Made by a program: the position numbers and the translations under genes. Below the pieces are notes generated by a model, which worked only from the letters and a program-made list of their open reading frames with translations, was not told the DNA's origin and searched no databases. From Chrysomallon squamiferum (Eukaryota; Mollusca; Gastropoda; Neomphalida; Peltospiridae), in assembly GCA_012295275.1 (NCBI GenBank), contig CM022665.1, positions 30,246,457 through 30,310,456 of the forward strand: a stretch of DNA of 64,000 nucleotides, written 5' to 3'. Below, piece after piece: positions 13,901 to 28,100 of the stretch; positions within the stretch are counted from its first letter, which is position 1, and every line of letters starts with the position of its first letter.

Positions 13901-15094
13901 AAAAAGTTATTAAAGAAATTTCATTAGTAAACAGAAGACCAAATCATCAGATAAAGACATGGTGGAATCACATTTTAACAAAAGGTAAATTCTACATACA
14001 TTATAATGTGATACTGTCAGTAAGTAATTATTTAATATAGATAACATGATAACTGAAACAAGGACTTTTTGTTTTCATTTATTATTTTTTTTTTTTTTCA
14101 TAACAAGGTTTTTCAATATGCTAAATTAGATTGCAAATATTTTTGTTTTATTTAAAAATGACATAAAAAGAAAAAGACAAGGACTGAAAGTGAAGGATAT
14201 TTTACATCATCTCTTAATTTTTACATGATCTGTTAATTTAATAGCATGAACAATGATCACATGTACTAGAAGCCAGTGAATTGTGAATTTGAAAACCCCC
14301 AACAAATACCTTTACTTTGTAACTAAAAGCAAAGGTTAATAGTAGCAAGTACAGTATATAACTCTCATGCATTATACAATATGTGCAAACTGTTAATATA
14401 TTATTAAAGTTACTTCACAAAAATATAAACATTCATTTTTGAGTATCTTTATTATTTATTTATTTTCTCTTTTTCAGTACTTGCAATAAAACAGGCTATT
14501 TCTCACATTAATATTGGAGATTTGTTTTCTTTTTAATACTTCTAATTATTAAAAAAAAAGAGAAAAAAAAAAAAAGATGGGCAGTATTTTGGAAAGCCTT
14601 AATCTTGTTTTTTGTTTTTTTAAACACAGACATTTTAAAACATTTAATATGAAAATGTAAGTGTAGCACAAAACCGCACTGAAAATGACACAACAATGTG
14701 ACTTCACACTACATGCGGAAATGACGAGAGAGTTACCCCTCCTGGGTGAAAGACAGCCTCTGCGCCGAGTGCGAGGACTCGACAGGGAGGGGATGCGACA
14801 CTCGCTAGTGGGTGTCGACGGAGAGGAGAGTTGTTTTTGCAATGTCTTAGACAAAGTAATTCGAGGCAGTGAGACACACTGCTCTTCTACGATTGGCTGT
14901 TTTGGGAGAGGAAGATTGGCCCAAAATCGTCTCAGAGTTTTAGGCGAAGCTGAGCCACAGGGGCCTGGCAATGTTAACAAAATTAAATTCGTAACAAGGT
15001 TAAGAATACATTTTGAAAAGTTTTAAAATAATGATTTTGTCTATTTAATTATTTCTGGTTTTTTTAATTATTATTACTATTATTATTATTATTA

Positions 15095-15128
<34 letters not shown>

Positions 15129-17473
15129 TTTTTTTTTTTTTTTTAACATTAGGATAGAAAATATAAGATAGGATTTGAATGTAATATCAGTGCATTTTCA
15201 GTGTTACAAATGCCATTATCTGCTTATGCAAAATAATTAGGCTATTTTTTCAGTCAGATTTCCTTAAAACAAATATTGAAAATATGATTACATAGAGCTA
15301 AAATATAAAGTGATCATTTTACCACTGCATTCACAATAACGAAAAACAATCTTCTCATTAAAAAGGATATCTAGCTTATGTCAATTTTTTTTTTTTTTTA
15401 AATTTTCAAATAAAAATGTATTAAATTAATTAATTTATTATTCTAAAATACTAATTAATAAAAGAGATATTTACTTACAGCTTTTAAAAATGAGCTTGAG
15501 AAATGTTTCTTATTTTCTATAAAAATTAATCACTTGCATAACCTAAGAAGGGGTCATTATAATTCTTTTAAGTTTTTACTTCTACTGACACCAAATGATT
15601 TAACAACAGAGATCTAGCAAATGTTAATTTGTTTTTTAAGCACATATTTGCATGTCTGGAAAAATTATAATAATAAAAAAGAAAGATAAAGAAAGCAAAG
15701 AATAAAAAGTATGTATTATTTATTTATTAAAGAAGTGAAAAAATGCAATTTCATTCTTAAAATTATCTTATGCTATGTTTTTATTTACTTTATTTTTAAT
15801 ATTTATTTATTTATTTATTAATTTTTTACTTTTTTTTTTTTTAAATTTTCGGTTATCTTGTATTCAAAACTTCATTACATCTTGCAAGGAAAAATAAAAT
15901 TTGTAAACTACTTACTGACAAGTGGAGGCTTAGGAACAGTCAGCTTTTCTTCTGGTTTGGAAAATAATGATTTCTGAAAAGAAAATAATTTTAAAATGTC
16001 TAAAATAATCAATTTAATTTATACTGTACAAAACATTAAAGTTCAGATTTTTAATATAAATTTTTGAATTTAAAAATAATAATAATAAAAACTGTAGTCA
16101 AAGTAAAAAATCAACTTAATATAAACTGTCTTGTTATTTTGCATCTGTACTTTAAAATACTGTTGTGTATAATGTAGAGTGGAACATACAGCAACATCAA
16201 GCTTGATGGGTGGTGATGGTGGCCCTTCATTTGTTTGATCTCCATCAGTATCAGAATGCCATCCCATCTGTAACATTATTAAATTCAGTGATTAAATAAT
16301 AAAATAGAAATTAACATAACAGTTGTTAAAAAAAATATTATCTTTAGTTAAACTTCAACTGAAAATGGCTGGTGTTTTGAAAAAAAAAAAAACAAACAAA
16401 TGTAGTTTAAAATAATGTTCATAAAAACAGAGGTATTTTTTAATTATTATTATTATTTTTTAAAATGCTGTTTATTTTTTTCAATTTTCAACAAGGTAAT
16501 AGATAAATATCAACAAACATATCAAGCAGTTTTCACATTTGATGGACTGTTGCAGTAATTTCATTAGAAAAGTTTAATATCTATGAGAGAAACAAACATT
16601 ACTAGGTATGTACTTTAGTACCAAAAAAAAGACCAAATATTTTTGTGCACTCAGTTATTACAACATATATTCTGTATCAGAAATTCAATAAAATCTGACA
16701 TCTACCAATGTTTACATGATAAACCAGTGATAACTACATTATCAGAAATTCATTACATCTAACATATAGCAATGTTTGCATGATAAACAGTGATAACTAA
16801 ACTACATTATCAGAAATTCATTACATCTAACATATAGCAATGTTTGCATGATAAACAGTGATAACTAAACTACATTATCAGAAATTCATTACATCTAACA
16901 TATAGCAATGTTTGCATGATAAACAGTGATAACTAAACTACATTATCAGAAATTCATTAAATCTAACATAGCAACATTTGCATGATAAAACAGTGATAAC
17001 TAAACAAGTTATGTGATCTTTTCTAGTACTTTACAGTGCACAACAAACACTGAAACTGTTTCAATACTGTATCAAGTGCAATGAAGAACAAATAAACAGT
17101 AGGAATTGTTAGTCTTTAAAACTGTGAAACATGTCAGTGACAAACAAGGATTTTACTAACATTTTAAAGTAAATTCTATTAGTAAGATAATGAAGTTAAT
17201 TTTTTTTATACATTAAATAAATATAGTAAACAGTACACACACACACACACACACACACAGTTTAAAAAGTACATTAGCATTTGTATTTGGCTTTTGAAGT
17301 TTTTATGGTCTGATCAGTTTGGAAATAAAAGTATGAACCATGGAATAACAAAAATCCATTTAAAAACTGTCTAAACTAATTTTCAGTGTGATACAAAATG
17401 CATTTTTTTTAGGTTTTTTTAAAAATCAATTCAATAACGATACAAGTTTATTTTACACATTCATAGCAACACA

Positions 17474-17519
<46 letters not shown>

Positions 17520-20500
17520 ACACACATACAGACACATACACACACACATACTCACTCCTGCCCAAATAATCATAGTTCTCTAAATATGTGTATTAACTGA
17601 TAATACAAGGCTCTTAAATATTACTTTTTTCTTTAGTTTTGTATATAGTAGTATATTATTACATATATAGTTAAAAAAAAACGTTGTTAAGTATTTATTA
17701 AATTAAGACTAAGCATACTAAGCTAGAACTACCAAGTTAAGTACACAATCAACTCACAGCTTGAAGTCTCCTCCTTGTTTCATCAACAGCTCGTGCCATT
17801 TCACTTTTACTCTTTTGGAGAGGCTGCAAGAGGGGGTGAGGGAAAAATACACAGTGCATCAAACAACAAACACGGTGCCATTGTGCTTTTCATAAAACTG
17901 ACTGTACAACATGCTTCTAAAACATTCTTACTTACAATAAAAATAACATTTTACAATAGAAATAAATGTTTGTATGTCAGTCCATGCAACACTATTATCA
18001 GTTTTTTTTAAACATAATCAATAATAATGAAATACTATTCATTAATTAAGTATATTTATAACAGTGAAAAAACACCTATTCAGATTTGTTCAGTAAGTTG
18101 TACGTCATACTAAAGCATAAGCAGGATACCTGGATGAGCAATTGATTATTTATGGAATAGGTTACTGGGATATATATTATTAGTGTTGGAAATAGGAACA
18201 TCCGAATTACTGGTACAATTGTGGTGACTGGCCAAATATCAATGGAATCTCTTCTTTCTACTAATCAGCGATCTTATTATAGACATGGTTCTTTTAATTC
18301 CTGGAAATTTAAAATCTCACTTGTGATTTTCATTCTATCAGCAACATATAACACTGATATTTTGGTATTGAACACATCTGGGCTAGCAACATTTAAGACT
18401 TGCCAGCCCTGGTGTCTGATGATTTTTTTTTTTTTTTGAAGGAATTTCCAACACTGATATTATTTTATTCAATAAATCTGAAAATCTTTCTTTAAATAAG
18501 TGGATATTCAGGGCTTTTGAAATGAAATATAAACCATACATTAATTCAGTTTTTATTTTATTTTATTTTTTTAATTTTATTTTTTCCTGATAATAAATAT
18601 TTTCCAATAATCAAACAGTGTGGGTACATTTAAGTGATCACTATTTTTATTTCCACTAACAGTATGTAAAACAGATTTAAATGCAGTATATGGGAATTTT
18701 ATTACCACCACCAATAAAACAAAAATATGAACTGTTTCATCTACTGAAGGTAAAATTTAAATTTAGCTTCACTAAGAATGCTCCACTCTTTTAAAATCAA
18801 AACAAAATTGATAAAAATAATAAAGGACAATACCATGTTTCATATTTTACAACTTAACGCTATATCATGCAACTGCAGAAGAAGAATGTTTCAAAGAAAA
18901 GATGGGTTTTAAAAAATTAGCAAATAATACTGTAAGACCATATAAATGATAAAAATAAGGAGGCTTTTTTTCCCCTTCATCAAAAATATTTTTTATAACA
19001 GGAATAAACTCACAAAAAGAAGTCCAAACTCAGGACAACTTGTAGCATATGGAAAAAACTGAGTAAAAAAAAATCTCTTAAAACATAAATCTTAGTAATT
19101 TGTTTGTAACTGAACTCACATAAATACAAATAAAATTAAATTATATAACCTTGATAATTCATCACACTATATGATTTCTTGGAGACAAGATTTCACACAC
19201 ACACATGCATGCACACATACACACACACATACACACACAGCTGAAGACTGACAAAATTTGTACTGTCTAAACATTGGTAAAAATAAGTCTACTCAATCAC
19301 AGCTTAACATACATGTCTACTGAATCACTGCTAAAAATGTCTACTCAGTCACTGCTAAAACTACCCACACAATCACTCTTCAGATACTGATAAAAATTAA
19401 GGTAATTCTCAACCTCACTAATACATTTTTAAACTATCAAAGTCAGATCAAGAATGTCTAGATGATAAGTAAATATATTAACATTGTTAGTGATGGTGAT
19501 TCACATAGTAATAAACTCAACAAATTAACATGTTAGCAGTGGTGTAATATGTAGGGTTTGAAAACAATTTTTGTAAAAAACCAAAACATTTAACAGGTAT
19601 GAACTTCAAAAACATTAACTAACCAAAATTAAACTAACTGAAATAAATTTATTGTAGTTAATACTCACATTAAACCAGTGATCTTGTCTTTGACCAGTAC
19701 TATAAATATTTCTGTAAATTAAACAATATAGAAATAAAATTATCTATATTCAAGATCAAAAAAATGTTAAAAATTTAAAAGATAATTTAAAAAAAAAATA
19801 ACTGGCTTGATTATTCCATCAGAAACCCCCCCCAAATTTTTTTTAAGTAGAAATAGTTTACTTGCAAAATAAGTCAAAATTAACAGAATTTTGTGCACTG
19901 AAAACTAGAAAACAGTTTACTCAGCAATTTGCATTCTAACAATATTGGTTGAAATGTTATTTCCAAACATTCACCATATATTACTGAATTCTTATTGATA
20001 AATGGACATTTTTAAATTACTTTTTTACTTCACTATCTCTTTTCTCTCATTAATTCAGCAACTCATTCACAGAAAAACATGTATGCATGCACAGACACTT
20101 TAAAAGATAAATTCATTGTGTAACTGTATTTTCCCTTGCAACAGATGATGTATCTAGACACATAAATCACTTTTACTACCTCATATTGAGATGCTGTGCC
20201 CGTGACAAGAAGCGAGATGAAATACTCAGTCGGGATGCAAATGGAGATGCTATTGCAGCTTTTTCCTTCTCTGCTTCATCCAAGTGCATGTTAAACTTGT
20301 CCAGGGGCACTGGTGAAAAGCCAGGATTTTCAAAAATATCCTTCACAAACTTCTCCTTAAAAAAATAAAATATAAAAAATTATAACAACTACAGTGATAA
20401 CAATAATTCAAGAAAACAATTTGAAATAAAACAACCAGTAACATCTCGATTTCAATTCATAGCCATTGTAGCAACATTTTGACTCTCTAAAATACAATTC

Positions 20501-22091
20501 TTAAGTGTATCCTTTACAAATTTAACACATAAATTTATATATTTGTCTTGTGTATGACATACATTTAAGAATAATCTCACACACACACACACACACACAC
20601 GCATATGCACACACACATACACACACTATATTAGCACACAAACATGTAAGCATCTGGAGTAATAAAAATTTTGAAATTTATAACTGAAATGGATTTTGAT
20701 TTCAAAAGAAAATAAGAAAATACCTTGTCTGGAGTTCTGGACAGCAATTCTTTATCTGAGTCAGATGGTGTTCCAGGCAGAGAACTGCCTTGTGTTTCAT
20801 CATTGTCATCTTCATCATCCAGGGAGACAGGCTCAGTGCTTTCAGAGTCTATAAAACAAGTTTAAATATTTTCTTAAAGGGACTTTCTGAGTATGATATT
20901 TCCAACATTAAAAACATAATTAATCTGAACTTGGATCCAATTCTGACATATGTATTTTAAACACATTTATGAATTAATGTAATAAAGAAAATTACCTAAA
21001 ATAACAGACCACTGAACTTACCATCATCTAAGTTTGCTTCCTGGTACTTTTTGAAACTTGTTTTTTGAACACTGGATGGTTCATTTTTAGGCAGGTTAAA
21101 CACTTGGTAAGAACTGGAAAAAAAAAAATAAATTCAGTATATGCATTTATTAATTTTTCATATAAAGAAAAAACATAATCATCAATATATTAAGTAAATT
21201 AACAAAGTTATTAATTAAAATTTTAAATATTAGTAAATCATAATAAAACTGAGATTTCTGAATCAGAATCTATTTTAAATTTTAACAACTGTAACAGGTT
21301 TTTAGTTTTAACCAGGTGTGGCATTATTCACAAATACTTCAAATTTACAGAATAAAAACTAACATGAATTCTGTTTTGCATATTACATCTGCTATGTCAG
21401 TACCAAAATGATTGCTGTGGTTAGTACTAAAATGATTTCTGCTCACCTTGCAAATGACTCTACAGAATCCACTTCACTAGGTGGGTAATAGATCACTTCA
21501 GGAGAGTCTGATCTTAGGTCAAGGTCATCTGACTCTGTGTCTTCGACACTCAAACGTCGATCTATTCCAAGGCCAAATCGACTATGCCATTTTGTGTCTG
21601 ATCTGTTTGCTGCTGGAGAAGTTCGGCCAGGAACCTTTAGTGTAAAATTTTAACTTGCTAGAAATTTAAATTTTGTTTATTTATGAAGTATTATAATTAG
21701 ATGCAAAAACAACATTAACCTCTCTGAATATTAAAATCATATTTGTTAAAAACATGTGCCAGTAGTTGAAATAAATAAAAAAATGTTTTGCTATGATGCA
21801 CAAATTAATAAAAAAAATATATGGAATATTATATATGAAATTCACCTAAATATTTAAATTTTACTGACAGCTGCAAAACATTTATTTTCACAATTCCAAA
21901 ACTTACAGATATGTAACTGATTGATGGTAAATAATCTATAAACAAACACTGTCAAAACATGCTTATCTCTTGTTATGACAGATAATGATGGACAACAGAT
22001 ACTTCTGTTTACAGTGTCTCAAAGCAAGGATAAGCCATATAAAATAAACATTCTGAATTGAATTTCAACACAAATATGTGTGCAAACATAT

Positions 22092-22128
<37 letters not shown>

Positions 22129-25100
22129 TGAATGATGTAATCACTAAATAAGATCAATATTTTTTATAAGCTGGTGTTTATCCAAATTATTATTTGGAAA
22201 ATGATTGATCCCTTAATGGCCGGGTATGACTTTTAATCCCATTCAAGTACTTACATGCCCTTGAGCAATACCTTAGAACCTTTTGTTGAGTTTATCAAGC
22301 ATGTAAAGTTGACCTGCCTTATGTTAAGTATTTAAGAAGGGTATTACTTTCAATATGTTTGGGGTTAATGGTCAACATTACTAAATCCTAAGACAGAAGT
22401 GAAGTTTGAGCAATGTCTCTTAGACATGCATAACCGTTAGAATTACACTTTAGGTGTGATTTCTTTTCATTCCTCAAAAAAAAGGTGAATAGATTTTTTA
22501 ATGACTTTTCATTCCTCAAAAGTAAAATAATGAGAAAAAATATGATGTCACTTTTTGTTGGAATAGCAACCACTAAATTTCTGCAATTGTTTACTAAATA
22601 TGCACTTTTCAGCACCACTAAATTTACACAAATGCAAGAAAACAGGAAAGCAACACTTACTCTTTCATTCATGTCATCATCGCAAAAATATAATGCTGTA
22701 TAGTAAGTAAAAATATTAACATGACATCAATAATCATCATATGTTTCAATCTTACCCCTTCAAATGTATTCTTCTTCTCAGAAAGAAACAGTGGTCTGAA
22801 TTCATCATCATCATCAATGTTGATCTCATCATCATCATCAATAACAGGAACAGAAATATTCTGTAAAATATAAAGATATTCTGGTCAAACCACTATCATG
22901 GTACAAATTTACTTATCATGTTAATTTTATATATTACATAGGTTTCCAATATTAATACAAATTCACATTCTTGTTCTCCTTCTCTTGTCCTCTTTCCCTC
23001 TCTTTCTGTCTGTCTCACTCACTCACTCTCTGTACACACATACACAAATACACACATACACAAAGTTTACCTGTGATCCTCCAGTCTGTTTTGATAACAC
23101 AATAGTTTCTCGTCTTAGCTCTGACAATTCTTTTTGCAAAGAATCTGCTTCATAAGTAAAGCGACGCAGGTCTGGAGAACAAATAAGAAAGAATAAATGC
23201 ATTTGAGTAATTCTCTAAGTGGTTTTGTCTCAGAAATTATTCCTGTAATTATGTGCTATGAACATCCCCAATAACCTACCCATAACTATATTATTCATTT
23301 TCATTTATACTATTATTATAGTACCATTTAAATGTTTCTTTCTTCTTAAATATCAATTTATATATAAATATCGCTGTTTTTTTAAAGTTTTTACTGAATG
23401 AAGTTTTGAAGCCTTCATTAATAGTTATTCATAGCCTTGTATAACACTTTATTTTATGTGAAACAAACTTACTAACAAAAAATATTTTGAGAAAATTAAG
23501 TAATGGTCTAGTAATTGGGTATGTTTAACAAAGAATGGTTTAAATTTATAGAAGGCTAATATTCTTTTGTGTTTCAAACATACTGCTTGAATTTTATTCA
23601 GATTTTGCAGCTAAGTGAATTGCAACTGTGTGAAAAGCTGTTAAATTCATTTCAGCTGAAGGTTGGTGTCAGCATAAAATTAATTAAATAATATATGCAC
23701 ACAATTAAGATAACACAATGGAAATATAATGTGAACCTGACAACCATATGTTTTTAAAAATAATATTACACTGTAATGTGATACACTGACTAAGCAGGTG
23801 GTGTGCAATATAAAAATCATTTTAATTAATTTCAACACCTAGCTGTTAATGATATGCAACAACAATATTAATAAAAGCTATTTAGAATGTCTGTTTATTT
23901 TTTGAAATAATATAGCTTATTAATTGACAAAAATTATGTTTTTAAGCTCTGGCAATTTACATATAAATTAATTTTTTAAAGTTAAAAAAGACACTAACAA
24001 TAAGAACAGTCTTTCAAATATCATGGCTTGTCAGTACTCCAAAATCATAACATGGAAGAAGAAGCTTATGATAGCTACACAGTAGATAAGCAGCAAGGAA
24101 TCCTTTATATCTAACATCACATACATATGTTAAAATTTAGAGGATCAAAAGAATACTTATCACTCCCACCAAGCTAATAAAATCTTTTCTCAACTTGCAA
24201 CAAAAATATTAAAAATAAAATAAAAAATTAATGTATTTGTGCATAAATCTCACAGAATATTTCATTTCTATGTATTGGAAAATACAGTTTGTTATGTATC
24301 TGGGGTTTTCAAACTGATAAAAATTCAGTAATGGCAGATGCAAAAAGTAAAAGTGTATTTGTACAACCAGCCACTTAAAGAATAATAATCATCCACACCC
24401 AATCATCATTCTTTTTTGTAAAAATTTTAATTTTTAATTATACTTTTTTTAAATTTTGAAAACATTTAAGATATATATTTCAGTTTTCTGTAAAAATAAA
24501 AAGAGTATCTCAATATTGAAGCAAATAAAAAAATTAATAAATAAATACACTTTATCAAGATTTGAAACATATACATTTCATCATTTCTGTCCATTATTTT
24601 AAGTTTCAAAATTTTATTTAACTTTTTCTTTTTTTATGTAAACTGAAATGGAATTAATATCTGAAACTGAAAGGAACATTTTCAATTTTTTCTTATCACA
24701 AACAAACAAACAAACAAACAACCCCAAAATATGTTATAGTGAATAACTGAAGCAGAATGGAGTAAAAAATGATATAATAATAATAATTTCTTTTATCTAT
24801 TAAACTATTAGTATTGCATTGTGTATAATATTTATGAATGACAAAAAACACTAATAATTAAATAATTCTTTTTGAACACATGCATTTTTCTTTTGATTTA
24901 TTTATTAAAATTTCCAGTTTGAAAAAAATACTACTGGACTTTGTGAAAGTTAACAAAAATGATCCCGAAACAATTTGCTTCAATAAAAAAAAGAATTATT
25001 TAAAATGAGCCAACTGTTATATATACAAGTCTAAAAAAAATATAATTAATCCAATTTTAAATTTTATTTATACTTCATTATAATTTTTAAAAAGTAATAA

Positions 25101-28100
25101 TAATGATATTAATGTAATAAAATACTACCTACCAGAACAAGACAAATAATCCAACCACAAAATATTAAACTTGATATTTTCTACACAACTGTCATTCCAG
25201 TTCATCATTTAATTACGAAGAAAAACACATACTAATATAAAAATAAATTTACTATATGTTTTTGTTTTATTTTTATTTACTCCTTATACATGTGGCCAGC
25301 AAATCCCTTAATAAAGTCTTTCTAAAATAAGATCCATTCAATTAATCCTTGGAACACTTGATAACAAATCGGACTCTTTAAACTGAATAGAGAAAGACCG
25401 TGTTAATACACATAACAGTACTCGATGATAAAACACCAGGCTGTAAACTGTTATTACACTACAACGCTTGAGATTCAAAGATTGTGAAGCATGTCAACAC
25501 AAGCTTATCTTCCACCTGAATGTTAACAGTTCAGGTGAATGGTCACAAGGAGCTATCCTCTCCTTAGCACTCAAAGGAATCAAGGAACCCAATATTTTTT
25601 TCTTTAACCAATAGAATTCTTTCCCTAATAATCACACTTAGATAATGTTGTAGATTACTGGACAGTAAACTTACATTTGTTCTTAAAAAACCAGAGATTA
25701 TGTGAAAATGTTATTAATCTTTTTTTTTAATTATTATTTATTACAACAACAAAACAAATAAATAAATAAATAAATAAAAACTATATATAAATATCATACT
25801 AACCTTTAAAAAAAAAAAAATAATAATAAAAAATTAATATATAGTTTATTTATATTTATTACTATCATTATTATTATTATTATTTTTTCACCTTTGCAAT
25901 AAACTCTTTGCTGTTAACATAATAATTTTAGTATGTAAAATAAAATTGTAAATTTTAAAAACTTTCTTAGTTAATTGCGTGGTAATATTTTATATGGTAA
26001 ATAGTTTGTGGATTACAAAAAGAAACATTTGTATATTATTACATTTGTAAAAGTAAGTAATCCAGCATGTTTTGATTTTAAAAAAAGAAGAAAAAAAGTG
26101 ATATCTACAGACAAATGAAAGGGATATCTGGTTTATGATCACATGAATTTAATATTTTACAACCTTTCAATTTTTTTTAAATTTCAATTATTTAATAGTG
26201 GGAAGCTGCTTTTATTTTTAGTTTCATTTAATATAGTAAATAAAACAAATTATGTATATACAAATAAATTAAAGGGAAAAAAGAAAATAAAGAAACAAAA
26301 TAATTTTAAAAAGGACTGAAAATAATTTCCATATTATACTTTAGCAATCTGTTCTTATTTTTCCTGATAGATTTTTCCAAGATAAATTTTTGATGACAGT
26401 TCAGTTCATAATAATGTAGGACTTATTAATAAAGATGTGAACAGATAAGTTTTCTAATAAAGATGATCAATTTCTAAACATATAAAATTACCAACTTAAT
26501 AAATTACCTGTATTATTATATCCCCATGTTATAGTATTTATCACAACATGATGTCTATTTAATTCTGCAACACAGGTATAATCTATTGTGTCATTACAAC
26601 AATATATTCTTTCAAAATATATTAAAAGTTCAACTTTGTACTGATTGTAAACATATTTAAATAGAAAACAAAATATACTTTGTTAAGAAATAGGGTTAGG
26701 CCCTATTTGTAAATCTAAAACTATGTCAGACGTATTTCAAAGGCCAAACAACCCCCTACAACAAAATAACCACAACCCCCCCCAAAAAAAAACAACAACA
26801 CAGAATTACTGTTCCAAGCTAACTGCACGAGTTACAAGAAAAAACAAAATAATAATGAAAAAACATATCAAAGTACAAACAAGCAATTGTTGAAGACTAG
26901 GCTAACAGGTGGGTATCTGATTAAATTCTTCCATGTGATAAATCAGTGCTCTTCTTTCAGAACACAATCCCCCACTGAGAGACAATTAAAACTAGCTTAT
27001 TTAACTCAAATACATTTAACAGCATTGTACGTTGCTTAATTTCTGTTTAATGCTTAGAAAATTAACAGTGTCAGTAAAATAACTAAAGGTGTTTATTTCA
27101 ATAAAAGGTTTGAAATTTATTCTGTTATTAAAACTAAATTAGACTCTGATTTGTTTTGAGGTTTTGGAAGTTTTTTTTTCATGAAGGTGTTGATTTGTTT
27201 GGCTTGTTTGTTTGCTTTATTGGATTATTTTTTTTATTTTTATTTTTTTTCATTTTTTGTGTGTGTATTTTTTTAAAATTATTATCATTATCATTATTAT
27301 TATTATTGTTTAACTAGGAGTTCCAATTAAATTATTTAATTTCTAAAAATGACATTATTGTAATGAAAACATTTGCCATTTTACACATGAAGATAAAATA
27401 GAATAATAATAAAATAAAATAAGCAAAACATTTAACCTGAATAAGGACTAATATCACATTTCCTGAATTAATTAATCATTTTGAAATTTTTATCACTGTC
27501 TTAATTTTATACTGGTTTTCCAATATAGACTGAACAGAAGAGTAACACTCTCTGTTTGTTGAATTTGCATCTAAAACTAGACAGAATCAGATTATACAGA
27601 GGTTTGTTGAAAAACATAAATGGAAGCTGACACAGTTTTGACAGTGTATTGGTTTACAAAAAAAATATGATACAGTGAATGTGACAGTAGATACGTCTTT
27701 AAAAATTAAAAAAATAAATAAAATGACACTGAGGTCCCAAAATAAAGAACGGTTTCATGCCTAAGTTTTTCTTTGACAATAATAAATAATGAAAAGCTTG
27801 TATATTTAGCAAGTTGAAACAGTCACTTCAGCTGAAAAACTACTCAAAAGATCTCCGTAAGTGTTCAGAAATAAAGGCAATATCAATAAAAGAAAGGGGA
27901 TTATAATTGTTTATTATAGTCCCTACAAAAATTTAACATTTTTTTTTCTTTATGCATGATAGTTTTCAGTTTTTGCTGTATCTGACAGATGCTTCTACAG
28001 TCATAAGGTGTGTAAATTAAAATTATTATTTATTAGTTCTAGAAATGTAGATGGTATATTTCTTTCTTTCTTTATTCTTCTTCCTTTTTATTATTGTTAT

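Larger units (their letters stand above)
10955..21634 (-). other. WDR62/MAPKBP1 exons 23-34: serine-rich, largely disordered tail
   Basis: About residues 929-1845. The tail is rich in Ser, Asp, Glu, Lys and proline-directed S/TP sites (for example [18 protein letters not shown]), so it is probably disordered and phosphorylated. Islands that look conserved are [20 protein letters not shown] in exon 23, [19 protein letters not shown] in exon 26 and [16 protein letters not shown] in exon 28. Exons 32 (909 bases) and 33 (715 bases) are far larger than the rest and explain most of the extra length over vertebrate relatives. Exon 32 contains [10 protein letters not shown], which resembles a MAPK docking motif. 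Confidence 0.7.

Noticed and set aside
14685-15026. 113-residue open frame on the + strand
   Set aside because: It is the antisense shadow of WDR62/MAPKBP1 exon 31, whose - strand frame joins its neighbours in phase.
16676-17005. CRISPR-like array
   Set aside because: Units abut without unique spacers, and the DNA is animal intron; it is a minisatellite.
17388-17600. Open frame with a long His-Thr repeat
   Set aside because: It is a translation of the (CA)n microsatellite and has no family resemblance.
22200-22400. Possible SINE with a CCCTTGAGCAATACCTTAG-like stretch
   Set aside because: I could not find A and B boxes of a tRNA-type promoter, a tail or a target duplication.
22644-22700. 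Candidate extra WDR62/MAPKBP1 exon on the - strand (CAG|...[16 protein letters not shown]) between exons 22 and 23
   Set aside because: The splice sites look good, but the 35-base insert breaks the frame that joins exons 22 and 23 cleanly in phase 0. It could only be a rare frame-shifting cassette.
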